From Nannochloropsis salina CCMP1776 (Eukaryota > Sar > Eustigmatophyceae > Eustigmatales > Monodopsidaceae): a stretch of 64,000 nucleotides of DNA. Shown here in pieces: positions 9,783 to 20,162 of the stretch. The notes under the pieces are model-generated. The model was not told the DNA's origin. It worked only from the letters and a program-made list of their open reading frames with translations, and ran no database searches. The position numbers and the translations under genes were made by a program. How positions within the stretch are numbered: position 1 is the stretch's first letter; every line of letters begins with the position of its first letter. The stretch is from the NCBI GenBank assembly GCA_004565275.1, contig SDOX01000019.1, positions 616,340 to 680,339 on the forward strand, written 5' to 3'.

Positions 9783-10863
9783 CGCTTGATTAAAAATTCT
9801 CTGAAATTGATGTCTCGAAAAAAGGTCCGCGTCCCACCCTTAGAAAGCGGTCACAGGTAGAGGAGGGCAAACCACGCTCTTGAATCACGTCAGGTCGACC
9901 ATGCTGCACCTCCCAACGATCGTCGAACTTCCAATGTGCGAGACTTTCACAATTTCAATACTTGATACTTGCCAGGCGAACTGCGGCACAAGTGTAGGAG
10001 TAAGAGTGGTCGATACAGCCCACCCGAGGCTAGCACGGGGAGGTTGCCTCTGCCGCCGTGGTTGCCCCTGTCCTGTGCGTGATCAGGATGCGGAAAGAAG
10101 GCTCGAGATTGAGTCTCCCAGGATGATACTGGGAGGGAGCGGAGTGCGACGAGATGTTTACGAGAAAAATGAGAGCCAAAAGATGATCCCCAACCCGTGA
10201 GTTAAGACGCTATGATGCCCTCCCAGCTCGTCTCCTTAGAAAGCATGCCTCATGAAGGAAAAAAGTGAAAAACCCAAAGATACGACGTAATGTCGTACTC
10301 GAAAAAGTCATGCGAGTTCTTTTTATTTTCTTTGTGCCTTTATTGTGAGGTGACTGTGATGGTTCCTGAGAGAGAAAGAGGTCTGGCGCCACCCTTTATT
10401 CGCCGTTTGATGTTGCCCTCGTAAACCCTGCGAGCAGATTATGATTATCCCATATGACTTGAGCTTTCGAACTTCTGTATCTGATAAACGACGGAAATTC
10501 CTCAAGGCAGTTTTGCTTCATACGTGCAGTCCTACCAACCTCATCAATTAAAAGACATACGATAAGCGATCAACTCTCGCCCACTTTGCAGCTCGATCTC
10601 GTGATGTCAGCGCAATTTCCCATCAGTACTTGGAGATGCCACTTGAAATGCTTAGGGAGATCTGCGAATCGGTATTGGATGGTTCTAGGCTGCGTGTGTT
10701 TGAAAAAGAACCCACAACGAGTAAGTTACAGTGTATGCACGCGATGAGCTTGACAATCCCACGTTCAGGTAAAAAGAAGGAGGACAACAACCGCTGAAGC
10801 TCTCGCTTCCGAGCCATGAAAGGCTACTGTCAATTTCTATGAGCCGCAGCGTCACAGATTCCT
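9783..10863. other. Gene-free interval, 1.1 kb
   Basis: Lies between the NTMT1 start and the Mpv17 stop, both on the minus strand. Only short, non-homologous open frames occur. I see no repeats or RNA gene. Confidence 0.35.
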
Positions 10864-11664
10864 CTATTTCCCGCATGCCTCAAACACGGAGTCCTCCAAC
10901 CTACCTTTGCGAGATGCAAGCATGGAGAGGAAGACATTGTAGCCAATTTGGATGGTGTTAATGTACAACAATCGCTGCTGGGGAGGAATGAAGCGGAAGT
11001 TAATGACGTGCACCAACGGCCAAACTTTCCAGGAGGCCGTCACGCCACGGACGAGGTCCTGATTGATCTTTTGTTTGATTTTCTGCAAGCCTGCGCCCTG
11101 CAGCACCTCGATCCAGGCGAAGAAGATGACGGTGAAGACAGGCGCCCACAGAACCTGGTCGATGAGCACCTTGATCGCCACCGTCTGCGCGTCCTTCTTG
11201 GGGAATTTCTCGTCCAGGGCCCCGTAGAAGAAGTGACCCACGGGCCCGTGCACTGCCAGACCAAAAGATGCCAGCCGCAGCAGTCGCTTGACGTCCAGCG
11301 GAGCACCCTTCTCGCCCAGGAAGCTCTGCGCCAGCAAGTCTCCAATGGTAAAGCCTACCAGCGAGGTGACGGCCTTGGTCGGCAAAGGGTTCGTGTCCAG
11401 AACCTCATTATACTTGTCCCACAACAAGCCCAATCCGCCTCCGTGGTGCGCGCCTCCGTGCTCGTCATCTCCCCCGTTCCATCCTCCCCCATTCCACCCT
11501 CCCCAGACGTCGTCGTTGCCCCCATTTCCGCCGATGCCACCGTGACTCAAGGACTGAGCGCCTGAGCCCTTGGACAAAGAAGAGAAGGGAGCACGGGGTG
11601 CCAGGGGCCTGAAATAAGCCTCACCAAGGGCCAATGAGCCGAGTAGAGCGAGAGCAACGCGCAT
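10864..11664 (-). CDS. Mpv17/PMP22 family membrane protein with signal peptide
   Basis: Intronless, 266 aa. The Mpv17/PMP22 domain occupies about residues 80-255: WDKYNEVLDTNPLPTKAVTS, FTIGDLLAQSF, HGPVGHFFYGALDEKFP, DQVLWAPVFTVIFFAW, SWKVWPLVHVINFRFIPPQQ, plus the closing helix YINTIQIGYNVFLSML. Relatives are four-helix pores or scaffolds in peroxisomal, mitochondrial or plastid inner membranes. MRVALALLGSLALGEAYFRP is a signal peptide ending in an AYF site, so the algal plastid or ER is more likely than the peroxisome. A Gly/Trp/His-rich linker (GGWNGGGWNGGDDEHGGAHH) precedes the domain. Transport substrate unknown. Confidence 0.88.
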   Translation of the reverse strand: MRVALALLGSLALGEAYFRPLAPRAPFSSLSKGSGAQSLSHGGIGGNGGNDDVWGGWNGGGWNGGDDEHGGAHHGGGLGLLWDKYNEVLDTNPLPTKAVTSLVGFTIGDLLAQSFLGEKGAPLDVKRLLRLASFGLAVHGPVGHFFYGALDEKFPKKDAQTVAIKVLIDQVLWAPVFTVIFFAWIEVLQGAGLQKIKQKINQDLVRGVTASWKVWPLVHVINFRFIPPQQRLLYINTIQIGYNVFLSMLASRKGRLEDSVFEACGK

Positions 11665-12612
11665 GATTTCCGAAAGGCGGAAGTGCTAGGCAATGTGTGG
11701 TTATGTTGATGGCGAGTAAGACGTCTTTCATGTTTTGTTGTGGTCAAACACACGCGTCAAGTCTTCCAAAAAGGTACTACATCAAAAACACTCATCTGTA
11801 AGGTAGTGAAATGTATCTAAGTACGATGAGAGTTTCTGCTTCGGGTGCTGCCGCTGAGCAGGCTTCGGGCTCGAACCGATGTACTACAAAAAAATGCTGT
11901 CAATTACAACGCGAACTGGGAGCCTCGTACAGGCCGCTCATAAAGCTGCCCAAAGACCAAAGTTTAGCAAAGGGCTTGCAAGTAATGTGTCAAGCCAGCA
12001 CCGGACATGCCATCCTTCTGCGCCTCCTGACGCGCAGGGAGAGGCTGCCTGCTGCAGTATCTTCTTGTTGACCTTCACCTAGGCATATGCCCGGCGGAGA
12101 GTAACATACGTGGCAATGTGACCACATAGCCAGTGCCGACCTCCCGGATAAGGCATGCACTCAACGCCGTGCATTGCGGTCAGTCTGCACGATGCAGGGC
12201 CGGCAGACCGCGTGTGCCCAAATGCCACCGTGTCAAAACTGCCCTCAGCTCTGATATTCAACATCACAGAACGTGAGACATCGCTCTCGGCGACCTGGAT
12301 ACAATTTCTGCGCAGTCTCGTTGAGGTCAGAAAAGGCATCACAGATCGTGACATATATCGCTCATAGCGACATGGATACAACAAGTTTCAGGTCAAGCTT
12401 AACCGGAGACATCGAAGTCTGGTGGATCGAAGATGCCTTTCGGGATATCGAATCACCTCCAAAAGGAGCACCACTGACATTCTGCTTTAACGTTCTCTTT
12501 ATGAAAGGACATACCTAGATTTTTGTCATGATGGAGTTCTTCCAAGGGTAGACGGGCACACCCAGTCTGATCCGGGCAACGAGCCCTTTCCCGACAAAAT
12601 CCCAGAAGAATC
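11665..12612. other. Gene-free interval between Mpv17 and PPR genes
   Basis: Head-to-head interval of 0.95 kb. It must include both promoters. Short open frames show no recognisable similarity. Confidence 0.35.
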
Positions 12613-15600
12613 ATGAATGAACCACCGGCGTTGGCCAATCTGCGCGACAATATCACGCCCTTATTTACAAGTAGCAGCAGCAGCAACAACAGCAGCAGCG
12701 GTTTGTGGTCCTATGGCGGAAGTGTTGGTGGAGACGGTACCACTCAGGACGGTGGCGGCGGTTGCAATAGCGCGGACGCGCAGCCCCAAGAGCAAGCTCC
12801 ATTTCACAATATCAGCCCCTCACTTAGTACACCTCCTTGGGCGAACGAGTGGGGAGACAGTCGAGAAGGTAAAAGCTCAAGCTCTGCGGGCATGGGACAT
12901 GGAAATAGCGCCTCTGTCCTAAACCCCTTCCACCCTCCGGTCTCTCCACCGCCATGCGCATTAAAGCTCCGGCCTCGGGACTCCGCGTCCTCCAATTGTA
13001 GCATGAATGAATTTTATTGCCGCACGGAGGGAGCGGCTGCAGCTGCAGCAGCTGCAGCAGGTGCGGTCGTGAACCGCTTTGTGGTGCCGGACACTGAAGG
13101 TTGTCTTACTTCAGGCTCCCCCTCGGATCTCTCTTCTCCGAGCCCCGACCCGCAGCACTCGCGCAAGCAAGACTGGGGTCCTGGTGCTTTGGAGATGGCT
13201 TCTCGCATGTCCTCCTCGGGGGGCGGCTCTCCCTTATTCAGGTCATCGAGTCCCACCGCTTCCCACGGAGGGCGTTCGCCTGTGGTCGAGCTGGAGTGCT
13301 CCCTGTCCGGCCTCGTGTTGGACCGTGGAGGGGAGCGAGCGGGCTCAGAGAGCGCTTGGGCCCTTCGGGGACGGTCCCCAGACAATGTGACGTACCAGCA
13401 GCAACACCAGCACGATCAGCAGCAGCACCACCACGAGCGCCGAGGAGACCAGCCCTACCCGGCGCCACATCAGCAACAGCCGATGTCTCGACAGCTTCGA
13501 GGTGCGCATGGGCTGGGAGGGTCCGCATTCGACGAACGATCTGCCTTCAATAGCCAGCTGCACGTGGGCGGCGTGCGCGGACAGGGGAATCGCCCCTACG
13601 CCTTCAATCAGCCCCAAAAACCACCGGCTCAGCAACCGCACCAGGCGCTCATGATCCAGATTCCGACCTTGTCCTCCGCCTTGGGTTCGGGCCCCAGCAG
13701 CGCGCCTGCGGCCGGCATGAGCAACCGGAGCTACTTGTTCGCGGAAGGCGGCAGTGAAGGCGGGCGTAACCGGGGCAGCTTTTCCCCTATTCTGCACAAC
13801 CAGGCTTCCCCACGTCCTCCGGGAAGCGGTAATTTGGGCAACATGGGCATGGGAATGGTGGCTAGAAACAACTTCCACAGCCAGTCGCCACGACAGTACC
13901 ACTACCAGGCTAACCAGTCCCCTTACATGCATGGTGTCGCCGGGCGCAGCGGCAGCCTCGGCCGCAGTGGCGTGTCAGGCGCGGCGTACGGCGGATCTCC
14001 CCCGCACTTGATGGGAAGCGCACGCCGTGGAGGTGGAGGAAACCGTGGTATGGGCGGAGGGGCGGGCGGAGGTGGGATGTACTCGCCCACGGGGTCGAGT
14101 CCGATGGGAAGCCCGACGGGAAGCGGTGGGGACGAGTATTACGGGGGCGGAGGATCTCCACGCTGGATGGGCCACGGAGGACACGGCGGGGGCGGTGCGA
14201 TGGATGTGGAGGCAAAGAGGTGCAGCAACGCGATCAAAAAGCTGTGCAGCGCCGGGAACGTGACGGAGGTGTTCGCGGTGCTGGAGGACATGCTGGGCCG
14301 CGGACTGGTCCCGGACTTGAAGACGGTCAAAACGATCATGCGCACCTGCGTGAAGAAGCTTGCGTGGCGGCGGGCGGTGCAGTTGTTGCATATGGAGGGG
14401 CTGCCGCTGGACGTGGTCATCTTCACGATGGCCATCAACACCTGCGGCAAGGCGGGGGAGTGGGAGCAAGGCCTGCGAGTCCTCCGGGAAATGGACTCGG
14501 ACGATGCGAAGGCTCGCGGGATCTTGCCCAACGAGGTGAGCTACGGTACTGCGATCTCCGCGTGCGGCGGCAAGGCGGGTCGTTGGGAGCTGGCGCTTTC
14601 GCTTTTGAACGAGGTCAAGGGCCGCGGGTTGCTCTTGAACGACGTCTGCTACGGCGGCGCCATCGACGCTTGTGGACGCGCGGGTCAGTGGCAGGAGGCT
14701 CTCAAACTTCTCAACGAGATGGCGCAGGACGGAGTCGCCGCCAATGAGGTGTGCTATAACTCGGCCATCTCGGCCTGTGGTAAAGCAGGGGAGTGGGAGA
14801 AGGCGGTGGCTCTCTTGCGGGAGATGCGGGATGGTGGTCTGACTCCTGACGAACTCAACTACAACTCCGCCATTTCGGCCTGTGGGAAGGCTGCCCAGTG
14901 GGCCCATGCCATTCGCCTGCTCCGAGAGATGGCCGTACAGGGGCTCTGCCCCGACGTGGTGTCGTACGGCGCGGCCATCGACGCCTGTCGAAAGGCTGGC
15001 AAGTACGACAGAGGGTTAGCGCTCTTGGCGGAGATGCGGGACGTGGGCCTGGTGCCTAACGAGGTCTGCTACCACTCGGCGGTCACAGCCTGCTCGGAGG
15101 CCGGGCGGTGGAACGAGGCCCTTTTTGTGCTCTCGGAGATGGTAAAGCAGGGTCTCAAGCCGGACGCGATCAGCTACAATGCTGCCGTGGAGGCCTGCGC
15201 CAAGTCCGCCAAGTGGGATGCCCTGATCATTCTCCTGCAAGAAACCAGCCGCGACCCGGATGTGACGCTGGTGGAGGCCGTCTACAACAACGCGATCATG
15301 ACATGCTCTAAGTACGGGAACTGGGAGTTGGCAGCTACGGTGCTGCAGGAGATGGAGTATCTGGGCGACGGGGGAGGGGCCAGGGGCGCGACGGGGGCCC
15401 ACTGCAGCCATCCGGGCCTTTCGCCCACCTCGGCTTCCTACTCGGCCGTGATCGATGCCTGCGCGAAAGCTTTGGTGAGTACGGGCGCGTCTGCTACGAG
15501 TGGGCTACCCCAGTGGGAGCTAATCTTGAGCAAGCTGGATCGCATGCGCGAGAAGGGCCTGCTTCCCGACTCCAGCTCCTACAACGCGGCGGTCCGCGCT

Positions 15601-16470
15601 TGTGTGTGTGGATCCGTCAAGCACTGGGCGAGGGCAGTGGAGCTGCTTCAGGAGATGGGTTCTCGGGGCTACCTGGTGGACCAAAGTACGTCGCAGGCTG
15701 TGGTGTATGCCTACAATGCGGCGTCCTGTACTGACCAATCGGACCTTGGCGGGGCACTCAGCGAGGTCTCGGCGCGTGAGAGAGCCGTAGCTTTGCTTCA
15801 CAGCATGACCGTGGGCGGCTCGCCTTTCAACAGTAACAGCAGCGAATTGTTGTACGCACCATCATCTCCAACCCTGTCTTCGTCGCCAGGAACGTCCTCC
15901 TCGTGCAGGCCGACTCTGCTTTCTCCGCCAATGGCTTCGACGCAGTTCTCGGTCGGGCCTGGCGAAGAGGTCATGCCAGGCAAGAGAAAGCCGCAGCGGG
16001 AAGGCACTCTGCATGCTTTGGCCGAGATGGCGCGGATGGACGGACATGGCAACGAGGATGACCTGGGTGCCAGCGTAACAGGGACTCGCAGCTTGCTTCC
16101 GCCCTCAAGCATGGCCTCGCCGCGCTCAGTAGGCTTGATCGGCAGCCCGTCTTCCTCGTCCCTCCCTGGACCCTTGCTGTTGTCGCCGGGTTCGCCGGTG
16201 ATGGCGCTCGGACCCGGAAGTCCTTTGCTCAAAAGCGACAGCGGCGGCGGCGCGCATCTTGTTTTGAAGCAGAGCGCAGAAGGGGCAGGTGCCGAGATGA
16301 AGAAGAATGACGACAGCAGCAGCTACAGCAGGAATCATAGCAGCGTGGATTTGGAAGGAAGCGGTCAGTTCTCGCTTCAACCCTCGCTTCAACCTCTCTC
16401 GGTCGGGTTGGTCGAAGCGAGCTCGTCCTCCCCCTCGGCGGCCGTGACCACACCCGGCAATGAGGAATAG
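12613..16470 (+). CDS. Large pentatricopeptide-repeat (PPR) protein
   Basis: Intronless, 1285 aa. Residues 1-530 are low complexity: Ser/Asn runs, a poly-Ala tract, His/Gln-rich and Gly-rich stretches. From about residue 535 to 1060 there are roughly a dozen tandem 35-residue PPR motifs, such as NSAISACGKAGEWEKAVALL and REMRDGGLTPDELNYNSAIS. PPR proteins bind organellar RNA base by base and control its editing, splicing or stability. This one has no DYW or SMR domain. Several repeats are nearly identical to each other, suggesting recent expansion. The last ~200 residues are again Ser/Pro-rich. No clean organelle signal is visible at MNEPPALANLRDN. A partial copy lies inverted at 48.4-49.7 kb. 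Confidence 0.9.
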   Translation: MNEPPALANLRDNITPLFTSSSSSNNSSSGLWSYGGSVGGDGTTQDGGGGCNSADAQPQEQAPFHNISPSLSTPPWANEWGDSREGKSSSSAGMGHGNSASVLNPFHPPVSPPPCALKLRPRDSASSNCSMNEFYCRTEGAAAAAAAAAGAVVNRFVVPDTEGCLTSGSPSDLSSPSPDPQHSRKQDWGPGALEMASRMSSSGGGSPLFRSSSPTASHGGRSPVVELECSLSGLVLDRGGERAGSESAWALRGRSPDNVTYQQQHQHDQQQHHHERRGDQPYPAPHQQQPMSRQLRGAHGLGGSAFDERSAFNSQLHVGGVRGQGNRPYAFNQPQKPPAQQPHQALMIQIPTLSSALGSGPSSAPAAGMSNRSYLFAEGGSEGGRNRGSFSPILHNQASPRPPGSGNLGNMGMGMVARNNFHSQSPRQYHYQANQSPYMHGVAGRSGSLGRSGVSGAAYGGSPPHLMGSARRGGGGNRGMGGGAGGGGMYSPTGSSPMGSPTGSGGDEYYGGGGSPRWMGHGGHGGGGAMDVEAKRCSNAIKKLCSAGNVTEVFAVLEDMLGRGLVPDLKTVKTIMRTCVKKLAWRRAVQLLHMEGLPLDVVIFTMAINTCGKAGEWEQGLRVLREMDSDDAKARGILPNEVSYGTAISACGGKAGRWELALSLLNEVKGRGLLLNDVCYGGAIDACGRAGQWQEALKLLNEMAQDGVAANEVCYNSAISACGKAGEWEKAVALLREMRDGGLTPDELNYNSAISACGKAAQWAHAIRLLREMAVQGLCPDVVSYGAAIDACRKAGKYDRGLALLAEMRDVGLVPNEVCYHSAVTACSEAGRWNEALFVLSEMVKQGLKPDAISYNAAVEACAKSAKWDALIILLQETSRDPDVTLVEAVYNNAIMTCSKYGNWELAATVLQEMEYLGDGGGARGATGAHCSHPGLSPTSASYSAVIDACAKALVSTGASATSGLPQWELILSKLDRMREKGLLPDSSSYNAAVRACVCGSVKHWARAVELLQEMGSRGYLVDQSTSQAVVYAYNAASCTDQSDLGGALSEVSARERAVALLHSMTVGGSPFNSNSSELLYAPSSPTLSSSPGTSSSCRPTLLSPPMASTQFSVGPGEEVMPGKRKPQREGTLHALAEMARMDGHGNEDDLGASVTGTRSLLPPSSMASPRSVGLIGSPSSSSLPGPLLLSPGSPVMALGPGSPLLKSDSGGGAHLVLKQSAEGAGAEMKKNDDSSSYSRNHSSVDLEGSGQFSLQPSLQPLSVGLVEASSSSPSAAVTTPGNEE
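13654..15852 (+). repeat. Source segment of an intra-window duplication
   Basis: Positions about 13654-13782 and 14683-15852 of the PPR gene reappear almost unchanged, in inverted orientation, at about 49672-48375. The 900 bp between the two blocks is missing from the copy. Boundaries were read by eye from aligned bases. Confidence 0.9.
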
Positions 16471-17605
16471 ACGCGAAGGAGGAAAAGGAGGAGGAGACAC
16501 GGTGGTGCGTAATCGCCCGTGCTTGCTTTGAGTCGGTTTAGATACGATGCACTATGACATATTCGCAACGAGTTACAATGAAAGAATTTCAAATAAACGG
16601 CTATCGTAAGTGGAGGAGCTTCGAAAAGTCTAATTCGAATCTAAAGGGAGAGCATTGTAGGCCAGAAAGTGCGCTGAAAATGGGCAGGCATGGTGTGGTC
16701 GTTGTGTATTCGAAAGATGGCATGCGCACATTACCTATTGCCTACCTGCTGGGAGCGTAACGCTCCCTTACCCTGCATATACATATGGGGCGGTCAATAG
16801 TGAACACAGGAAGAAAAGCACGTATAGGAAGGTGAAGCGCCTCCCACACCTGGATCGAATCTGCAGTACCTTTAAGAGCACTTGAGAGCAAAGCCTGCAG
16901 CCAGGATCCAGTGGAAAAGGATCATTATTAGATTGTCTGAAGACACTCGGGAAGCATTGCACGGTACGACACGAACAACGCGGGGAAACGTAATGAAGGA
17001 GAAACGACGGATGAAAGCTGCGGAATATCAAGAGCTAAGGCTGTAGTTACACCTAGAGCTTGAAAGCTGGAGCTCTGACAAGGGGAAATGTAGCAAAGTC
17101 GCGTCCCTGTTGGGGTCATCCCTGTCTCTCGATAGTCCGACACAGCGAAGACGGCAGGTGAGAGCAGCCAGAGGTAGAAGAGGGGCGGAGCACTGCCGTG
17201 GATTACGGCAAGGATGTTGGAGAGAGTCAAAGCTTTTTAGAGATCAAATACAGCACGTAAAGCAAAGATTATTCCTCACTTAAAGGAAGAGTGCCCGCCT
17301 ACAGAACTCACGTTAAGGTTTAGCACGACAGGCAGCAGCAGTTTTTGCGCCGACCAGAGGAAAGAAAAGGCCAATTTCGATGGTCAAGAGCGTTGTGACA
17401 AAAAGAAGTGACTAGCAAAGATGTGCACAAAAGACGTGCTACCTCTTTTCTCTATTTCTTCTGCACGCCTGCTGTCGTCCTCTCGCCCGACAGACATTTC
17501 TTTGTACACTGCCTCCCTCCCCTGCCCCTCACTCACAAAACTCCTGCTTATTCCTGTGTAACCCGTGTCGGTTGTCTCGCTATATCCCTGTACTTCAAAC
17601 TTACA
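16471..17605. other. Convergent interval, no supported gene
   Basis: Lies between the PPR stop and the E2 stop. Minus-strand pieces look faintly exon-like: a charged stretch starting MSVGREDDSRRAEEIEKR near 17500 and hydrophobic stretches near 17390 and 17220 bordered by GT/AG dinucleotides. I could not join them into a convincing protein, so no gene is called. Confidence 0.3.
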
Positions 17606-18913
17606 CTACGATGTCCAACTCGCACGCGCGCGCTTCCGCGGCGGCATGCCCTCACCGCTCGTCAAGAAAGCCTCCCCCCGCGCCTGAGCCTGTACTATCC
17701 CCCACTCCCGGCCCTCACGAACGTGTCTTTCCTCAATATCTTCGACTTCGGAGTCGAAAAGGTTGCAGGAGGAGGAGGAGGAGGCCCCATCCCCGCATAT
17801 GCTCACGTCACTGTCCCAGCCCCGTTCCTCTCCTCCCTCATCCTCCTCGCTACATTTTTGCGGCTCTCCCAAACGCGCGCCAGGCTGTCCCTGTCGTTGT
17901 TGTTGCTGTTGTTGTCGTTGTTGCTGCTTCTGTTGTTGCACCGGGCTAGGGGACAAGGAAAATGGCAGTTGTCCAACGCTGCCAGATACCCCCGCATCCG
18001 CCGGCCCGCCACCCGCGGAGGAGGCTGAGTCCTCGTTTTCGCCCGCGACGTGCATCTGGCTATCCGCGTCCTCCTTTTCCTCCTTTCCTCTCTGCACGCT
18101 CCCCTCACCTTCGACAGCCCCTTGCTCACATGAGGCGCGACACCCCCCCCCGTCCCTCTCCTCCGCTTCCCCCTGTAGGCAGGCCGCCAATGCATCCCCG
18201 GGGGACGCGGCCTCGCCCATCGCATGTTGGGCCGTATGCTCACGTGCACGCTGTTCGAAGCCATGCAGGTCTCTCTGATAGAGAGCGGTGGGTTCAGGCG
18301 CTAGGCCGTCGTCGGCGTTCGGGTGGGCGAGGAGCAGACGAAGGGTCGTCAGGAGCGTGGGGATGTTCAAGGATGGCGTCCATGCCCCCTGGGGCTGGGC
18401 CTTTAATGAATCGAGGCAGATGCGGCCTCTGTCGTCCACGTTTGGGTGGAAGACAGGGGTCAAGAAGCGGACGGTGGGCGGCTCAAAGGGGTAGCGCGGG
18501 GAGACCTCGAGCTCGAGCCTAAAGAGTCCGGCGGCGTACGGCGTTGACTCTGGCCCTCGGATGCCTGGAATGTGCAAGGAAGAGGTGAGAATGCATAGGC
18601 TACATTTCCCGTACCAATTAAGAGACGACAACTCAAATGTGGAAAGTGACGAGAGCATGCTAAGTCTGCTTCACGATTGGAGCGATGACTTGCAGAATCT
18701 CCTCATCGAGTGGTGAGAAAACCATTTCCACACCCAAACCCAAGGCAATTCTAAAATTTGTATCCCCCGGTATTTAATCACAGATTATTACTCACTGGCA
18801 TGAAAACGGGACAAATTTGCTTCATCCACGGGCCAGGCCGCCACGCCTGGGGGAGGGTCATTTCGAAGCAGCTCCAGCTCCCGTGCAAGCCGGCTAAAAC
18901 GAGCCATAGGCAT
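17606..18913 (-). CDS. Ubiquitin-conjugating enzyme E2, UBE2T-like, with long C-terminal tail
   Basis: Two exons, 18913-18796 and 18564-17606, join in phase 1 (358 aa). The UBC fold spans about residues 1-155: ARFSRLARELELLRNDPPPG, the spliced junction FHASIRGPESTPYAAGLF, RYPFEPPTVRFLTPVFHPNV, active site GRICLDSLKAQPQGAWTPSL with catalytic Cys in ICLD, and the closing helix FEQRAREHTAQHA. Insert and spacing match UBE2T, the Fanconi-pathway E2 that partners FANCL. The ~200-residue tail is acidic, Ser- and Gln-rich (QQQKQQQRQQQQQQRQ) and ends in basic KRARASWTS, a possible nuclear signal. Human UBE2T has only a short tail. Start ATG could also be 18907. Confidence 0.88.
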
Positions 18914-19307
18914 ACACGTGCCGCTTAGAGGTACTGTTGGTGCTGTGGTCGGTTGTGGTGCCTGTTTGAGTGTGCGTAGGAGGTAAGAGATGAGTGTGCG
19001 GCGCCGCAGAAAATACGAAGAAGGCGGGACGATGAGACAGAGTGTACTACCTCTGGCGAGGAGCGACGTGCGCCGCTTCACGTGCTCGCTCTAAAAATGA
19101 CCCACTGAGACACAGAATGAACGAAATCAATGGGGAAAACAAATGAACAAACCATGACAACGCTGCAATCTCTGCACACAGCCTGACAGGGAACGTACAA
19201 GCGCATGCCGTGGCTCTCGTCTCGGTCAGCGCAGTGAGCTTTGTCACCTCCCCCCTAAATAGCGTTGCAGTGGACTAAGGAGACGAAGCCATCTCTACGC
19301 CAGACGC
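18914..19307. promoter_or_regulatory. Divergent promoter region, E2 / zinc-ribbon protein
   Basis: 394 bp between opposing start codons. The minus-strand frame stays open upstream of the E2 start, but the extra sequence does not resemble the family, so I treat it as 5' UTR. Confidence 0.4.
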
Positions 19308-20162
19308 ATGGATCCGGCGACGATAAGGATTTCCGGCGCATTTAGTCGCCTTCTCGAGAGCTTCAGAGTGCCTTCGTCGGCACTTGCTCCGAGGCTGTCG
19401 ATTTCCGCTCAGCGGGGCAAGCCCGCCTCTGACAACGTCGAGCCGGCCCTGCTCTTACGCCTCGATTACCTTTGGAAACAGGCCTTAAGTCACCTTCCCA
19501 CCAATCAAACATATTCACGTGCTTTGTCTCGAAAATTCATTCGCCTGCGCGACTTGTTCTCCGCTCACGAAGTCCTACATCCACACTTGTCCGACTGCCT
19601 ATGTCCTGTGTGCGGGGTGATCCTTTTTCCTGGCGTCACGGCTCGGACCCGCGTCGAACATGGGGCCAAGAGATCTCAGGCCAATGCCCGCCGTAAGTGG
19701 ATGCGCCTTTCTAATCAAAACAGTGACCCGAGGAGTGGATATGCGGCCAACGTGCCCTGTTCGCTGAAGAACCGTGTGACCTACGCCTGTATGCTCTGCA
19801 ATAGGGGTTCGCGCACGATGGACGGGGCGACAAGGCGGTCGGGAGATAAGTGGAGCACTCTGGGTGAAGAAAGAAGGGCTGAGACGAGCCTCCTTTGCCC
19901 TGGTGCCTCTGGGGAGCTCTCATCGTCTTCAAAGCAGCAAGTTCCAGCCACGACGGAGGAGGAGGACTTCATTCCTCTGCAATCGGAAAGTTGCAGACAA
20001 CTTCAAAAGCACCAGAAAACTTTAGCCCCGCCACGCTTGCTCCTGGACCCAAAGCCACGCAAACGAAAGCGCCAGGAAGAACCAAGCCGGGATGGTCAGA
20101 AGTCGGTGTCTCGGTCTCTAGGTCAGGTACGAGGATTTCTCGCGTCCTTCCAGAAAGGATGA
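19308..20162 (+). CDS. Zinc-ribbon protein, RNase P Rpr2/Rpp21 or C18orf21-like
   Basis: Intronless, 284 aa. A helical region, LLLRLDYLWKQALSHLPTNQ then SRALSRKFIRLRDLF, precedes a split zinc ribbon: CLCPVCGVILFPGVTARTRV and, about 65 residues later, YACMLCNRGSRTM. The helix, CPxCG, PG, R, CxxC arrangement is that of the Rpr2/Snm1/Rpp21 fold (protein subunits of RNase P and MRP) and of the related metazoan C18orf21 family. The C-terminal 100 residues are charged, with a basic run KPRKRKRQEE that could be a nuclear signal. Binding of structured RNA is inferred from the family. The choice between the two subfamilies is open. Confidence 0.6.
   Translation: MDPATIRISGAFSRLLESFRVPSSALAPRLSISAQRGKPASDNVEPALLLRLDYLWKQALSHLPTNQTYSRALSRKFIRLRDLFSAHEVLHPHLSDCLCPVCGVILFPGVTARTRVEHGAKRSQANARRKWMRLSNQNSDPRSGYAANVPCSLKNRVTYACMLCNRGSRTMDGATRRSGDKWSTLGEERRAETSLLCPGASGELSSSSKQQVPATTEEEDFIPLQSESCRQLQKHQKTLAPPRLLLDPKPRKRKRQEEPSRDGQKSVSRSLGQVRGFLASFQKG

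Noticed and set aside
11860-11890. B-box-like string on the minus strand (ggttcgagccc)
   Set aside because: Outer stem bases mismatch and no A-box lies at the right distance.
13782-14683. Treating the 900-bp gap of the PPR duplicate as a spliced intron of a retrocopy
   Set aside because: The gap borders lack GT-AG signals and the segment is translated PPR sequence in the source, so a deletion is simpler.
13975-14907. Long minus-strand frame opposite the PPR gene
   Set aside because: It mirrors codon bias of the PPR repeats on the other strand and has Arg/His/Pro-rich shadow composition. The same frame appears opposite the duplicate at 48814-49701.
16900-17510. Possible small multi-exon membrane protein on the minus strand
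   Set aside because: Individual pieces are exon-like but phases do not give one convincing chain and no family matches.
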